64,000 bases of DNA from assembly GCF_032302195.1 (NCBI RefSeq), contig NZ_CP135275.1:4650001-4714000 (forward strand), given 5' to 3'. The position numbers were made by a program, and so were the translations under genes. This document shows, piece by piece, positions 35,163 to 44,200 of the stretch (position 1 is the stretch's first letter; every line of letters begins with the position of its first letter). Under the pieces are notes generated by a model. It was not told where the DNA came from. It saw nothing but the letters and a program-made list of their open reading frames with translations, and did no database searches. The stretch comes from Paenibacillus sp. MMS20-IR301. GTDB lineage: Bacteria; Bacillota; Bacilli; Paenibacillales; Paenibacillaceae.

Positions 35163-38100
35163 TTACTTCAGCTTTCTGCGGATGCTGCCGAGCTTGCCGG
35201 TCAGGCTCTTGTAGAAGCCGTACATTTCATCGCCGTTAGCATGCTCCACCCGCTCATACTCGAGACTGTCGCGCGCCTCCAGGAAGGAGACATACATGCC
35301 TTCCAGCTTATACAGCAGCGGAGTTACATCCTCTGCGGCCGTCATCTCTCCGGCCCGGCGTGCCGCCTTGCGCAGCAGGACGCTCCGGCTCTTCTCATCA
35401 AGCGCGCGGAAATGACGGTATACGGCATATTCCACATAGCTGCGTTCCTTCATCAGATTGGCGAACGGCTCCCAGGCATCCTCGTCCTCGTCACGGTCAT
35501 AGACATAGAGCGCACCTTTTTTGGTGATCGTATCGGTGTACAGGGCTTCAATGAACTGGTCAATCCATTTGTCCTCATCCAGATGCTGATGCACCAGCAC
35601 CTCCAGCTCTGCAGCCTTGGCGGTGAGGGCATCGTATTTCGCCAGCTCTTCACGGACGCGGGTAATCAGCTGCGGCGAACGGATCAGGTTCTCCTGGGCC
35701 AGCTCACGGTTGATGCTGCCGAAGATATCCTTGATGCCTTCACGCTCCAGCCCGCCGGCCCGCAGCGACTTCAGCTCGTCTGCAGCTTTGCGCACTTCAC
35801 CCAGATTCGGGCGGGCCGAGCCAAGCTGGAGGTCATAACCGCTGAGCAGCTTGCCCAGATCAAACGGCGCCGTGAATACGACGGAGAACCGGCTGCTCGT
35901 ATTCTCGTCAAGGCCCTTCTCGATGATAACGCCGCTCTCCAGTGCCCGGGCAAAATCAGCCCGCACTCTGGCATTGTAATCACGGACCCGCGCATTGACG
36001 TAAGTATCGCCCCATGACTTCTCAGGGATCGGCGAAGGCAGATAAGTCCAGTTGTCCTTGTCGGTCATTACGAGATGGCGGCCGATTCCTTCCTTGTCCA
36101 GGATGGTCCGTTCATAGTTCTCTTCGAACACCCGCAGCGGCGTGTATACGAACAGCGGCACCCCGTTGCGCGTATTGAGCCAGAAAATCCGGTTCTTCAC
36201 CTGGCTTTCCTTGATCGTAAACTGCGATTTGCCAAGTGCATTATTCTGATAGTTGCGGATCCCCTTCAGGATGCCCGGAGCTTTCACCGGCACGGAGACG
36301 AAGCCCCACGACGGGAAGTGCAGGCTGCCCGAGCTGTTGCTGAGATGGAAGATCGGTACGGCATCCTCATCCAGGCGTCCGGCAATAATCCGCTCCACGA
36401 ATTTATCCAGCGGCTCCTCGCGCCCGTATTTCATCACCAGGAAATCTTCCATGGAACGGGTAATGAGATCGCCGAACTTATCGCTCAGGAACTCAGAGAT
36501 CGAACGGACGATATCAATCTCCTGCTCCTTGACCCAGCGTCCGGAATTCTTCAGCATTTCGCGGGTGAAGTCGCGGATCAGATCATCGCCGTCCTTCTGG
36601 TCCATCACCTTGGAGATCGTTGCAGAGATATCCGGCACATTGACGATATTCCAATAGTAGGTTTTGTTACCTTTGTGGTCGGCCTGCTCTTCCCCGTTAA
36701 TCAGAATGTCGCCATTCTTCTCAAAGATTGAGCTGAGCGCCGTCAGAATTTCTGTGAAGACGCCGTAGATCCGGCTGTTCTCTTCATTCAGCAGCTCGTA
36801 AAGATCCTCATAGAACTGGATCATCTGCTCGGTGCGCTCCACATCGGCGTGCAGCCAGTATTCGTTGATTTTGGCTTCAATGTAGGCATTCTTCTTCTTC
36901 TCCTTGGAGACAAAAGCGCTCCGCGCATCGCCCAGCTTCTCCTCCGCACTGTCCTGAGCCGTCTCGATATCGCGCGGCAGGCGCAGCAGGCTCTCGCGCA
37001 GCGCTTCAATATAAGACTGGATCAGCTTCAGAATGCAGAAGCCCTTCTCTGTATATAGCAGCCGTGACACATAGAACGGCCCTTGCTCAGGATGCAGGAA
37101 AACACGCTCCAGCTCCTCGTCGAACCGTGCGGCAATTTCACCCGGCAGCTGCTTCTTGGACTTAATGTATTCCTCGCGGGCACGGGCCAGGAAGTTCTGC
37201 TCCAGCTCCGTATCCATGCTGACCACCTGATTCTTGATCACGTTGGCATGGCTGAGGCGCTCGCTGTTCTGATAGCCGGGCAGCGGCTCCGGCACGCGGG
37301 ATTCGAAGGTCTTGATCATCGTATCGAGATCGATGCCCAGCTTGCGCGCCATCTTCTCCACATCCTCCTGACCCGGAGCCTGCTGGAACATCTTGTCCAT
37401 CTTGTCAAAGAGGCGGAAGGCCAGATAAGTTGTCATCTCTTCGATCGGCAGCACCGCCGAGGAAGCGCCGATAATGTTGTATTCATAGTTCGCAGGATAC
37501 GTCTTGTTCATCTGTGCAATATTGGTCCGGATGTTGCTGATATAGTCATGGATGGCGAATTCCTCGCCGGAGGCTTTTTCTTCACTGGCCATGAAGTTCG
37601 TAATATTCTCAGCGGTTACGTTCATGCAGTAATCATATGCATTCTCCAGCAGCTTGCCTTCCGTATTCGTTGCCGAGATGAGATGACAGAGATTAAACGG
37701 CGGCAGCGGGGAATTGACGCTTAGAATATTGCCGTACTGCTGGCGGAACCGTTCGCCCCGGCTGTCGACATTCATCCAGTAATCCAGCTCTTTGAGCGCG
37801 GCATAACCGTTCTTGCGGATATACTCACGGGTATGCTCGCTGAGGCTCTTGTTCGCCAGATTGACATCCGGTGTGAACAGATAGCCCAGTGTATTCACAC
37901 GGTCAATGCCGGCTGCACCATAATCCCGTTCAATAATCCCGCGGACGATATAGGCAATGTCCAGAAAAGCGCCGCTGCCCGTTCCGCCGGACAGTCCGGT
38001 GAGCAGGAACACCATCAGCTTCTTGCTGGTGCCGACGGACAGCGTCTTGATCTTCTTGTCGATCGCAGCCACAACCTGGTTAATCTTCGTGAACAGCAGC

Positions 38101-38552
38101 AGGCGTCCGGCCTGGCGTACCCCGGCGGCTCCGTTCATACCGTCGGTGATGCTCAGCTCGGGCGACAGCCAGTCTGTAATGTACGGATCAAGAATACTGC
38201 GGTTCTGCAGCAGCCCGCCGATCTCGGCGTTGGCCAGCAGCACGAATTCATTCTGCGGATCCAGGCCGATGCCCTTGTATTTTTTGCCGCGGTCCTGTTC
38301 ATTGGTCTCAAATGCCAGGAATTCCACATTGTCCGGTTTATCCCGCTTCTTCTTGGACAACGGGTCCTCGGGCAGCTTGAAGCGGCGGTTAATCTGGTAT
38401 TTCAGGCGCAGCAGGGCATCGATGCCCGTACCGCCAAGCCCGATAATGAGTATCGGGTTATCAATGGTATCGACTCTGATCTTGTCGCTGACGATCCCTC
38501 CGCCTAGCGATACATCCAGCTGCTGAATATGCTCTCTTACTACCGGTTTCAT
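35163..38552 (-). CDS. Tubulin-like (Tubulin_2-type) giant GTP-binding protein
   Basis: 1129 residues, cytoplasmic. The N-terminal 500 residues carry tubulin/FtsZ-superfamily marks: NPILIIGLGGTGIDALLRL (strand 1 and first loop), then the signature LLTGLSGGTGSGAFLDIAY, matching the GGGTGSG loop that binds GTP phosphates, and later NTLGYLFTPDV. The remaining 600 residues are an extension with coiled-coil stretches, far larger than FtsZ (about 380). Similar proteins are annotated tubulin-like in databases, from memory. AGGAGG precedes ATG. It follows the vWA gene by 64 bp. Inferred: a GTP-regulated, perhaps polymerising, scaffold of the locus; polymerisation is not shown. Confidence 0.82.
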   Translation of the reverse strand: MKPVVREHIQQLDVSLGGGIVSDKIRVDTIDNPILIIGLGGTGIDALLRLKYQINRRFKLPEDPLSKKKRDKPDNVEFLAFETNEQDRGKKYKGIGLDPQNEFVLLANAEIGGLLQNRSILDPYITDWLSPELSITDGMNGAAGVRQAGRLLLFTKINQVVAAIDKKIKTLSVGTSKKLMVFLLTGLSGGTGSGAFLDIAYIVRGIIERDYGAAGIDRVNTLGYLFTPDVNLANKSLSEHTREYIRKNGYAALKELDYWMNVDSRGERFRQQYGNILSVNSPLPPFNLCHLISATNTEGKLLENAYDYCMNVTAENITNFMASEEKASGEEFAIHDYISNIRTNIAQMNKTYPANYEYNIIGASSAVLPIEEMTTYLAFRLFDKMDKMFQQAPGQEDVEKMARKLGIDLDTMIKTFESRVPEPLPGYQNSERLSHANVIKNQVVSMDTELEQNFLARAREEYIKSKKQLPGEIAARFDEELERVFLHPEQGPFYVSRLLYTEKGFCILKLIQSYIEALRESLLRLPRDIETAQDSAEEKLGDARSAFVSKEKKKNAYIEAKINEYWLHADVERTEQMIQFYEDLYELLNEENSRIYGVFTEILTALSSIFEKNGDILINGEEQADHKGNKTYYWNIVNVPDISATISKVMDQKDGDDLIRDFTREMLKNSGRWVKEQEIDIVRSISEFLSDKFGDLITRSMEDFLVMKYGREEPLDKFVERIIAGRLDEDAVPIFHLSNSSGSLHFPSWGFVSVPVKAPGILKGIRNYQNNALGKSQFTIKESQVKNRIFWLNTRNGVPLFVYTPLRVFEENYERTILDKEGIGRHLVMTDKDNWTYLPSPIPEKSWGDTYVNARVRDYNARVRADFARALESGVIIEKGLDENTSSRFSVVFTAPFDLGKLLSGYDLQLGSARPNLGEVRKAADELKSLRAGGLEREGIKDIFGSINRELAQENLIRSPQLITRVREELAKYDALTAKAAELEVLVHQHLDEDKWIDQFIEALYTDTITKKGALYVYDRDEDEDAWEPFANLMKERSYVEYAVYRHFRALDEKSRSVLLRKAARRAGEMTAAEDVTPLLYKLEGMYVSFLEARDSLEYERVEHANGDEMYGFYKSLTGKLGSIRRKLK

Positions 38553-38578
38553 AGATTTTCCTCCTGAAAGTTGTGGTG

Positions 38579-38606
38579 GCGTATGCTTAGTGCTGATAGC
38601 ATACGC
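38579..38606. promoter_or_regulatory. 8-bp inverted repeat between vWA and tubulin-like genes
   Basis: GCGTATGC (38579-38586) and GCATACGC (38599-38606) in the 64-bp spacer, with no U-tract. It could be an mRNA processing or stability hairpin that sets different expression of the two genes. Confidence 0.45.
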
Positions 38607-38616
38607 TTAGGCGCTC

Positions 38617-40443
38617 TTATATCAGATATTCGATTAAAATCGTCTTGTCTACCGACTGCAGCGAGACTGACACGCGGTCACCGCTCTTCATTTCAAGTCC
38701 CTTCGAGGTATCGGCAGCACGCCCTGAACGCTCTACGGTAATTCCGTCTCCGCCGCGCAGGATCAGCCGGTCATTGTTCCCCGGAGTGAACACTGCCTTC
38801 TCGCTCTCCTTGAGTTCAGGCGCCAGCTGCAGCAGCTGGTGCAGCGTGAATCTGCCGCGGAAGCCTGCGAGCTTCTTGTACTGCGGATAGGTCTTCTCTC
38901 CGGTGTTGCCGTCCAGCACCTCTATGACCAGCTGACCGACAAATCCGCGGTTCGCCTGGCGGCGAAGCAGCCAGAAGGCCGCAGCTGCTGCGAGCAGGAG
39001 AATAACCCCGCCGATAATATAGTAAAGGGTGTAGGAGGCCTTCTCATCCGCCGCCGGCTCTTCATTTGTACTTGAACCGGCTGCCGGCTGGCTCGTAGCC
39101 ACCGTTCCCGTCTTGGCGTTGATGGTCAGAACGTCGCTCTCACGGTAGAAGCTGCTCTCTTCGGCCCGGACCTTCAGTTCATATTCATGGCTGTCCTTAA
39201 TTTCAAAGGAGCCCTTGAACTCCGCACCCGAGTTATCGAGCGGAAGCTCCTCCACAGCGCCGGTATCCTTATCCGTAACGAGCAGCACGGCCTTCATCTC
39301 CTGATACAGGCTGCTCTCGGTAACCTCAGTCCCGTTGCTGAACAGATGGGAGGCGATATCTACTGTATCCCCCTTGCGGTAGGACTGGGAAGGCAGGGCA
39401 TCCAGCTTCAGCTCCAAATCATAGTTGAAGACCAGATTAATGTCGATCTTATCCTTCGGCACACCCTTGACCTGCAGCTTCCAGTCGCCCTGCTCCGGAG
39501 AGAGCAGCTTGATCAGCGTATAGCTGGATGACTTCGACAGCAGTACAGCATCTGAGGGAATGGCTACTTCCTTGCCGGAAGGATCGCTTAGCTTCGCGGT
39601 TACAGGCTGCGAAGACATAATGGAGATATTCGCTTCCAGGACGCTTGCGTTTGGCACGTTCACCGTTACTTCCTGATAATTACCGTTTGCCGTAATCGAC
39701 GGCACAGGCACAACCTTCAGCTTCAGATGGCTGGCAAAAATCTCACTGAGAATCTGCGGCAGATCATCTGCGGAATCGGTGGTGAACGCTTTGCCGCCCG
39801 TCTGGTCAGACAGGCCGGTCAGAATATCCTTATTCAGCTTGCCGTCGGCATTCAGCCCGATCGTATATACCGGATAGCCCTTCTGCTTCGCTGTTTCTAC
39901 AGCGGCCTTCAGCTCCTGATCGGACTGGGCCTGCGTCCGGCCGCCGGCCTCATCGAGGTCATTGTTGCCGTCAGCCAGCATGACGATCATCGGCTCATGG
40001 CCGGGATCGCTGCCGTTCGCCAGCACCTTCACCGCTTCCTCCATCCCCACTGCAATATCTGTGTAGGGTCCGCGGCTCAGCCCGTCAATGAAATCCTTCA
40101 AATCCTGCTTGTCTGCGGCAGAGGTAATCCCGAGCAGCGCCTTCTCGCGCTGCACCTTGTCGGTGTATGCAACGATGCCTACCTTGTCTCCCTGGGTAGA
40201 CAGCATATCTATAAACATCTTCATCGCTTCATTGGCGATCTTGTTCTTATCACTCTTGTTCATGGAGTTGCTGACATCGATCAGCAGTACAGCATCAATA
40301 TGGGATGGTGCAGCCGCAGCGGCGTTAACCCCGGAAGCTCCGAAGGGTACGGCGGCAGCGATGCATAACATAATCAGCAGCAGGGAGATTAAGCGCTGCA
40401 GCCGGGTCTTGGCCGTTCTGGAATTACGGTGTGTACGAAGCAT
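38617..40443 (-). CDS. Exported vWA-domain membrane protein, first gene of the minus arm
   Basis: 608 residues. An N-terminal signal/anchor (LISLLLIMLCIAAAVPFG) is followed by a vWA domain (about 48-240) with intact MIDAS: DVSNSMN, the Thr in PYTDIAVG and the Asp in MLADGNND. Two beta-sandwich-like segments follow, then a membrane helix (about 471-498). The 105-residue cytoplasmic domain is beta-rich (NDRLILRGGDGITVERSG) and reminiscent of an FHA-like fold, unproven. It could thus link outside ligand binding to the cytoplasmic GTPase/tubulin proteins. Promoter about 80 bp upstream. Confidence 0.85.
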   Translation of the reverse strand: MLRTHRNSRTAKTRLQRLISLLLIMLCIAAAVPFGASGVNAAAAAPSHIDAVLLIDVSNSMNKSDKNKIANEAMKMFIDMLSTQGDKVGIVAYTDKVQREKALLGITSAADKQDLKDFIDGLSRGPYTDIAVGMEEAVKVLANGSDPGHEPMIVMLADGNNDLDEAGGRTQAQSDQELKAAVETAKQKGYPVYTIGLNADGKLNKDILTGLSDQTGGKAFTTDSADDLPQILSEIFASHLKLKVVPVPSITANGNYQEVTVNVPNASVLEANISIMSSQPVTAKLSDPSGKEVAIPSDAVLLSKSSSYTLIKLLSPEQGDWKLQVKGVPKDKIDINLVFNYDLELKLDALPSQSYRKGDTVDIASHLFSNGTEVTESSLYQEMKAVLLVTDKDTGAVEELPLDNSGAEFKGSFEIKDSHEYELKVRAEESSFYRESDVLTINAKTGTVATSQPAAGSSTNEEPAADEKASYTLYYIIGGVILLLAAAAAFWLLRRQANRGFVGQLVIEVLDGNTGEKTYPQYKKLAGFRGRFTLHQLLQLAPELKESEKAVFTPGNNDRLILRGGDGITVERSGRAADTSKGLEMKSGDRVSVSLQSVDKTILIEYLI

Positions 40444-40524
40444 AAATAGGGCTCCTCTTGTGTTAATTTAGGCGGTAATCACAGATTCTGCATCATAGCT
40501 AAATTCTGTAAATAGCATGCCATT

Positions 40525-40553
40525 ATGATATAATTAAACCTTGTAAACTTCAA
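40525..40553 (-). promoter_or_regulatory. Promoter of the minus arm, overlapping the plus-arm promoter
   Basis: Minus strand TTGAAG (40548-40553), 17-bp spacer, TATCAT (40525-40530). It shares bases with the plus-strand extended -10 at 40526-40534. Confidence 0.6.
40526..40534 (+). promoter_or_regulatory. Extended -10 promoter of the plus arm
   Basis: TG-A-TATAAT with no good -35 box, about 150 bp upstream of the small ORF at 40687. The overlap with the minus promoter suggests coordinated or competing transcription. Confidence 0.5.
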
Positions 40554-40686
40554 CTTAGGGACTGTAGAATCAGTACCTCCGGCTGCTAGAATCGTCATCC
40601 TTGCGCACATGAGATATTATAAGTATACGCCTTGTAGCTGAATATTTGATTAAAAGCCCGTAACCATAAGAGAAAGGACGAGTTCC

Positions 40687-40839
40687 ATGATTACATACGT
40701 CATACTCGGGATAACGTTTCTGTATACCGTTATTCAGATTGCACGTTACGCTTCCCGCCAGCGGAGGCCGCTTACCCGCGAGGATATTGATGAGCGGCTG
40801 CTTGCTGCGCTGAACGGAGGGGACCGTGCCCGTGAGTAA
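40687..40839 (+). CDS. Small (50-residue) membrane peptide
   Basis: Begins MITYVILGITFLYTVIQIAR, one membrane helix, then a basic RQRRPLTREDIDERLLAAL helix and an acidic end. AAAGGA lies about nine bases before ATG. Its last 14 bp overlap the next gene, and that gene's ribosome site (GGAGGGG) lies inside it, so it is the natural first cistron. Not recognised as a known family. The positive-inside rule puts the C-terminus in the cytoplasm. Confidence 0.65.
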   Translation: MITYVILGITFLYTVIQIARYASRQRRPLTREDIDERLLAALNGGDRARE

Positions 40840-41755
40840 AAAGAAACCTGTAACCTTCCGGCCCTTCAAGGCTCCGCGTTACGCTTATGAGAAGCTGCGG
40901 GTCTGCCGCCGCTGCGGCCGTTACACTGCCCTCGGCGAGGAGCGCTGCACACGCTGCGGCCGTGCCTCGCTGATTCCGGCAGAGAAGCAGGCGGCCTCCG
41001 TTGCCCGGCGCAAGCAGCATACCCGGCTGCTGCTGGTTCTGCTGCTGACCCTCGCCGCTGTCTATTTCGGCCAAAGCCTGCTGCAGATGGCGCTGTGCGG
41101 CGCCGGGGGAATCATAATGGCCGGACTGATCTACTATACGCAGCGAAAAGTGCGGCAGAACGAAAATCTGTACGCACTTAATGAATTATTAGGCCGGAAC
41201 ATCCTCAGCATCAGGGAAGATCTGGAGCTCAACCGCCAGGAGGCGGTAAGCGTACTGCGGGAGAATGATGTACTCGCCTACGAGAAGCTGCGCGAAATCT
41301 CCATTCTGCTGCGCGGAGACCGGATCTCCCGCCAGCGCGTCGCCCTGCTGCACGGCTTCCAGCTGCGCAAGGATATGCAGCTGGAGCTGGAGCAGCTGCT
41401 CTTGAAGGATTTCGAGCCGCTGCTCGCTGAATACATCGGCGAAATTGCCAAGGTCCGCCCGGAGCTGATCAAGGACCGCACCCTGCGCTATGTGAAGAAT
41501 TATGAAGTGCAGATTCTGGAGATGGACCAGGGTCTGGCCATTCTGACTGCTGTTGCCGGAGCAGCAGTCCGTCTGAAGCGTTATGCTCTGCTCTACTCCG
41601 GATTAATAGGAAGATACCTGCAGGACCTGCCGCGGGACCGGTTCCTGCGTTTGTCCAGACTGATTGCTGCCAGCCCCTATGAGCCATGGAACGGTCTGGA
41701 TGCCAGAGTGGCGGATATCCGGGAGCTCAAGTACCGTTATGACCCTGAAGTATAA
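40826..41755 (+). CDS. Zinc-ribbon membrane protein of the locus, unknown function
   Basis: 309 residues from a GTG start preceded by GGAGGGG. Residues 27-45 hold CRRCGRYTALGEERCTRCG, a classic CxxC-N11-CxxC zinc ribbon. Two membrane helices follow (about 69-82 and 87-103). The C-terminal 200 residues are helical and cytoplasmic (EDLELNRQEAVSVLREND, LRKDMQLELEQLLLKDFEPL). No enzyme motif. Coupled with the small upstream ORF; inferred membrane component or adaptor of the system. Confidence 0.75.
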   Translation: MPVSKKKPVTFRPFKAPRYAYEKLRVCRRCGRYTALGEERCTRCGRASLIPAEKQAASVARRKQHTRLLLVLLLTLAAVYFGQSLLQMALCGAGGIIMAGLIYYTQRKVRQNENLYALNELLGRNILSIREDLELNRQEAVSVLRENDVLAYEKLREISILLRGDRISRQRVALLHGFQLRKDMQLELEQLLLKDFEPLLAEYIGEIAKVRPELIKDRTLRYVKNYEVQILEMDQGLAILTAVAGAAVRLKRYALLYSGLIGRYLQDLPRDRFLRLSRLIAASPYEPWNGLDARVADIRELKYRYDPEV

Positions 41756-41812
41756 GGAGGAAAGCCGGAACTCCACTGCATTCCTTATATACGAATAAAG
41801 GGGCTATACTAT

Positions 41813-43618
41813 ATGACGATCAAACAAGCCTTATCCCTGCGGAATATTATGATCATTCTGTGTATCCTTATGACAGCCCTGCTGGGACAGAAGGTTCTGG
41901 GGATAGAGGATAAGATGAAGGCTGTGCAGGAAGCCGAGCGGCTGTATGCCGCAGGCGATCTGATTGCCGCCGAGAACCAGTTCCGGCTGGCCGCAGCTAA
42001 CATCTCTATTCTATATAAAGAAAAGCTGATCGCTGCAAGACTGCAGGAGCTGTCTCCCATCACCGCCATCCGCAGCAGCTTGAGCGGCCTAACCCTGAAG
42101 CTTGAGGATCAGCTGACGGTTAAGGATTTCAGCGGATATATGGAGAGCTACGCCTCATTACTTAACCTGAAGAGCAAATATATGACTGCAAACGGGCCTT
42201 ATGAAGATTATTATCGTCAGCTCTCGGCAGACTCCGGCATTTCCGATCAGATGACGGCAGGATTCCGTCAATTCAGGGAGCAGTTTCTTGCCGAACTTGA
42301 GGAGAGCCGGAAGAACAGTACAAGTACAGGCAACGCCGGCAGCACAAGTGCCGACAGCTTTAAATGGAGCCTGCTGCAAATCCCCGACGCCTATTACGGA
42401 GGGGCTGCTGCCAAAGAAGAGCTGCTGGCTGAGCGGTTCGAAGCTCATGATACGGCCCGGCTGAAGGCATTAGCCGCAGCCGGGAGCTTCCAGTCCATGC
42501 TGGACAGCGCGTTATCCATGGCGGATGCTTACGGCAGCCACAGCTATAAGGCGGACTGGCTGGAGGACGAGGTTCAGGAGAGCGCCCTGCTTATCCTGAA
42601 CAAGGATCTGGACGGCGGGTATACCGCCGCCTTCGCCGGACATGCCGCCGCTTACCGCAAGTATGCCGGACTGGCAGGCACCGTGGCCTCCAAAGTGCTG
42701 AAGCTGATCGACCGCAGCATTACGGCGCTGCTCCGGGACGCCTCCCGCCTGGTCCGCGGCGGACAATACGCGGATGCAATCCAGCTCTACAGCGAGCTGA
42801 ATCCGCTGCAGGATACCTCTGAGGCCGTGGCCGCAGCAACGCTCGCCTGGAATGCTGCCGAGCCGGTACGGCTGCTGCCCGGCAGTGAGGTACAGGGCAG
42901 CTATACTCATACAGTCTGGGTCAACGACCGTTACGGTGCCAAAGCGGCTGTAGCCGGAATCAATACAAGCGGCCAGCTGGTTTATGCCGACATGAGCGGT
43001 GACGGCATCATTACTACCCTGACAGGCGAGACCGTCCCGGATGCTGCAGCGCTAAGCCTCCTTGCCTTTAACGAAGCGCTGTCTGCATTCTCGGAAGTAC
43101 CGGTCATTGTCGCTATAGGCACCCGCGATGACGAACGCAACATCTTCACAGCTTATACGATCCGGCCGGAGGGGATCTCCCGGTTGTTCAGCTTTGCCGG
43201 CAGTGACTTTGAGCTGATGGCAGAGGACGGCTCCATCCGCGTATCAGATACGGATCTGGCAGATGGTCAAGACGGGCAGACCGCCATATTCCGCCTCGTG
43301 AACGGTGCGTATGAGTTCTCGGAAATCTACCGGGAGTTCACCTATACTCCGATTGATGCATCCCAGCTGGAGCTTCATCCTTATGAGAAAGTGACGCTGT
43401 CCTGCAATATTTATATCGATGCTGCCGGGAGAACGGTTGCCAGCTCAGGCGGGCGTTATCTGCTGCTGCAAGGCGAGGTGAACGGAATCACTGGACTGGC
43501 TGTTGTCAGCGGCAGGTACGAGAACAGCTATGATTATGCCGGGACCGATCTGGGCGAGTATTATGTACCTGTATTTATCGTAGATACGGTAGGAAGCTTA
43601 AGCCTGAAGCTGCCTTAG
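41813..43618 (+). CDS. Membrane-anchored protein with TPR-like start, unknown function
   Basis: 601 residues. One N-terminal anchor (IMIILCILMTALLG), then paired helices resembling tetratricopeptide repeats (AVQEAERLYAAGDLIAAENQ, and later RLVRGGQYADAIQLYSELNP). A beta-rich C-terminal half begins near residue 365, with strand and turn patterns (HTVWVNDRYGAKAAVAGINT, LVYADMSGDGIITTLTG) like a VCBS or beta-propeller surface domain. It probably faces outside. Last gene of the plus arm, closed by a terminator. Function unknown. Confidence 0.72.
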   Translation: MTIKQALSLRNIMIILCILMTALLGQKVLGIEDKMKAVQEAERLYAAGDLIAAENQFRLAAANISILYKEKLIAARLQELSPITAIRSSLSGLTLKLEDQLTVKDFSGYMESYASLLNLKSKYMTANGPYEDYYRQLSADSGISDQMTAGFRQFREQFLAELEESRKNSTSTGNAGSTSADSFKWSLLQIPDAYYGGAAAKEELLAERFEAHDTARLKALAAAGSFQSMLDSALSMADAYGSHSYKADWLEDEVQESALLILNKDLDGGYTAAFAGHAAAYRKYAGLAGTVASKVLKLIDRSITALLRDASRLVRGGQYADAIQLYSELNPLQDTSEAVAAATLAWNAAEPVRLLPGSEVQGSYTHTVWVNDRYGAKAAVAGINTSGQLVYADMSGDGIITTLTGETVPDAAALSLLAFNEALSAFSEVPVIVAIGTRDDERNIFTAYTIRPEGISRLFSFAGSDFELMAEDGSIRVSDTDLADGQDGQTAIFRLVNGAYEFSEIYREFTYTPIDASQLELHPYEKVTLSCNIYIDAAGRTVASSGGRYLLLQGEVNGITGLAVVSGRYENSYDYAGTDLGEYYVPVFIVDTVGSLSLKLP

Positions 43619-43647
43619 CCGCGGGATTTCTCCCGTTATACCAAAAG

Positions 43648-43696
43648 ACGCAAGAGCAGAAACGGTGCTTACGCCGTTTGACTCTTGCGTTTTTTG
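43648..43696 (+). terminator. Terminator of the plus arm
   Basis: ACGCAAGAG (43648-43656) with CTCTTGCGT (43682-43690), an inner AAACGG/CCGTTT stem, then TTTTT. Confidence 0.9.
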
Positions 43697-43764
43697 TGTG
43701 CCGGATTAGGCTAAGCACAGGCTTCTGCTTAAGATTAGCCCCGTAATGGCTGGTTAATCTTCGT

Positions 43765-44097
43765 TTAAGGCTGCACGGCCTTGGCGGTCTGCAGCTTCGC
43801 GCGGCGGCTGAACAGGCGGGCATACCGTTTCCGGGTATAGAGCACCTCTGCTGATGCGGTCAGGGTATCTTTTACCTCAACAAGCACCGCCTTAGTGTCC
43901 TCCACCGCCTGCTTCATCCGTCCAAGCTCTGACTTCACGCCCTCCGACCTCGATTTCGCTTCACCCAGCGTATCCTGTACATTCCCCATAAGTTCATCTA
44001 CCGGCGCCTTCAGGCCGTCCACGGATTGCTTCACCCCGTCCAGCGACTGCTTCAGCCCGTCAATACTGTTCTTGAATTCCTTCAGCGGGTTGCCCAT
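43765..44097 (-). CDS. Small coiled-coil protein with heptad repeats
   Basis: 110 residues, highly charged. Heptads SIDGLKQ-SLDGVKQ-SVDGLKA-PVDEL run from residue 11, followed by more amphipathic helix and a basic tail (RKRYARLFSRRAKL). No membrane segment. The pattern resembles YtxH-like or apolipoprotein-like amphipathic proteins, but no family is claimed. GGAGGGA precedes ATG. Single gene. Confidence 0.7.
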   Translation of the reverse strand: MGNPLKEFKNSIDGLKQSLDGVKQSVDGLKAPVDELMGNVQDTLGEAKSRSEGVKSELGRMKQAVEDTKAVLVEVKDTLTASAEVLYTRKRYARLFSRRAKLQTAKAVQP

Positions 44098-44200
44098 AGT
44101 TGTCCCTCCTATAATTCCCTTTACCTACACTTACCCAGAATAGAGGAGGGTCTTTCAGCGGGGCAGCTGCCCTGCCGGAAGAGGGGTTAACCTGCCGCCT

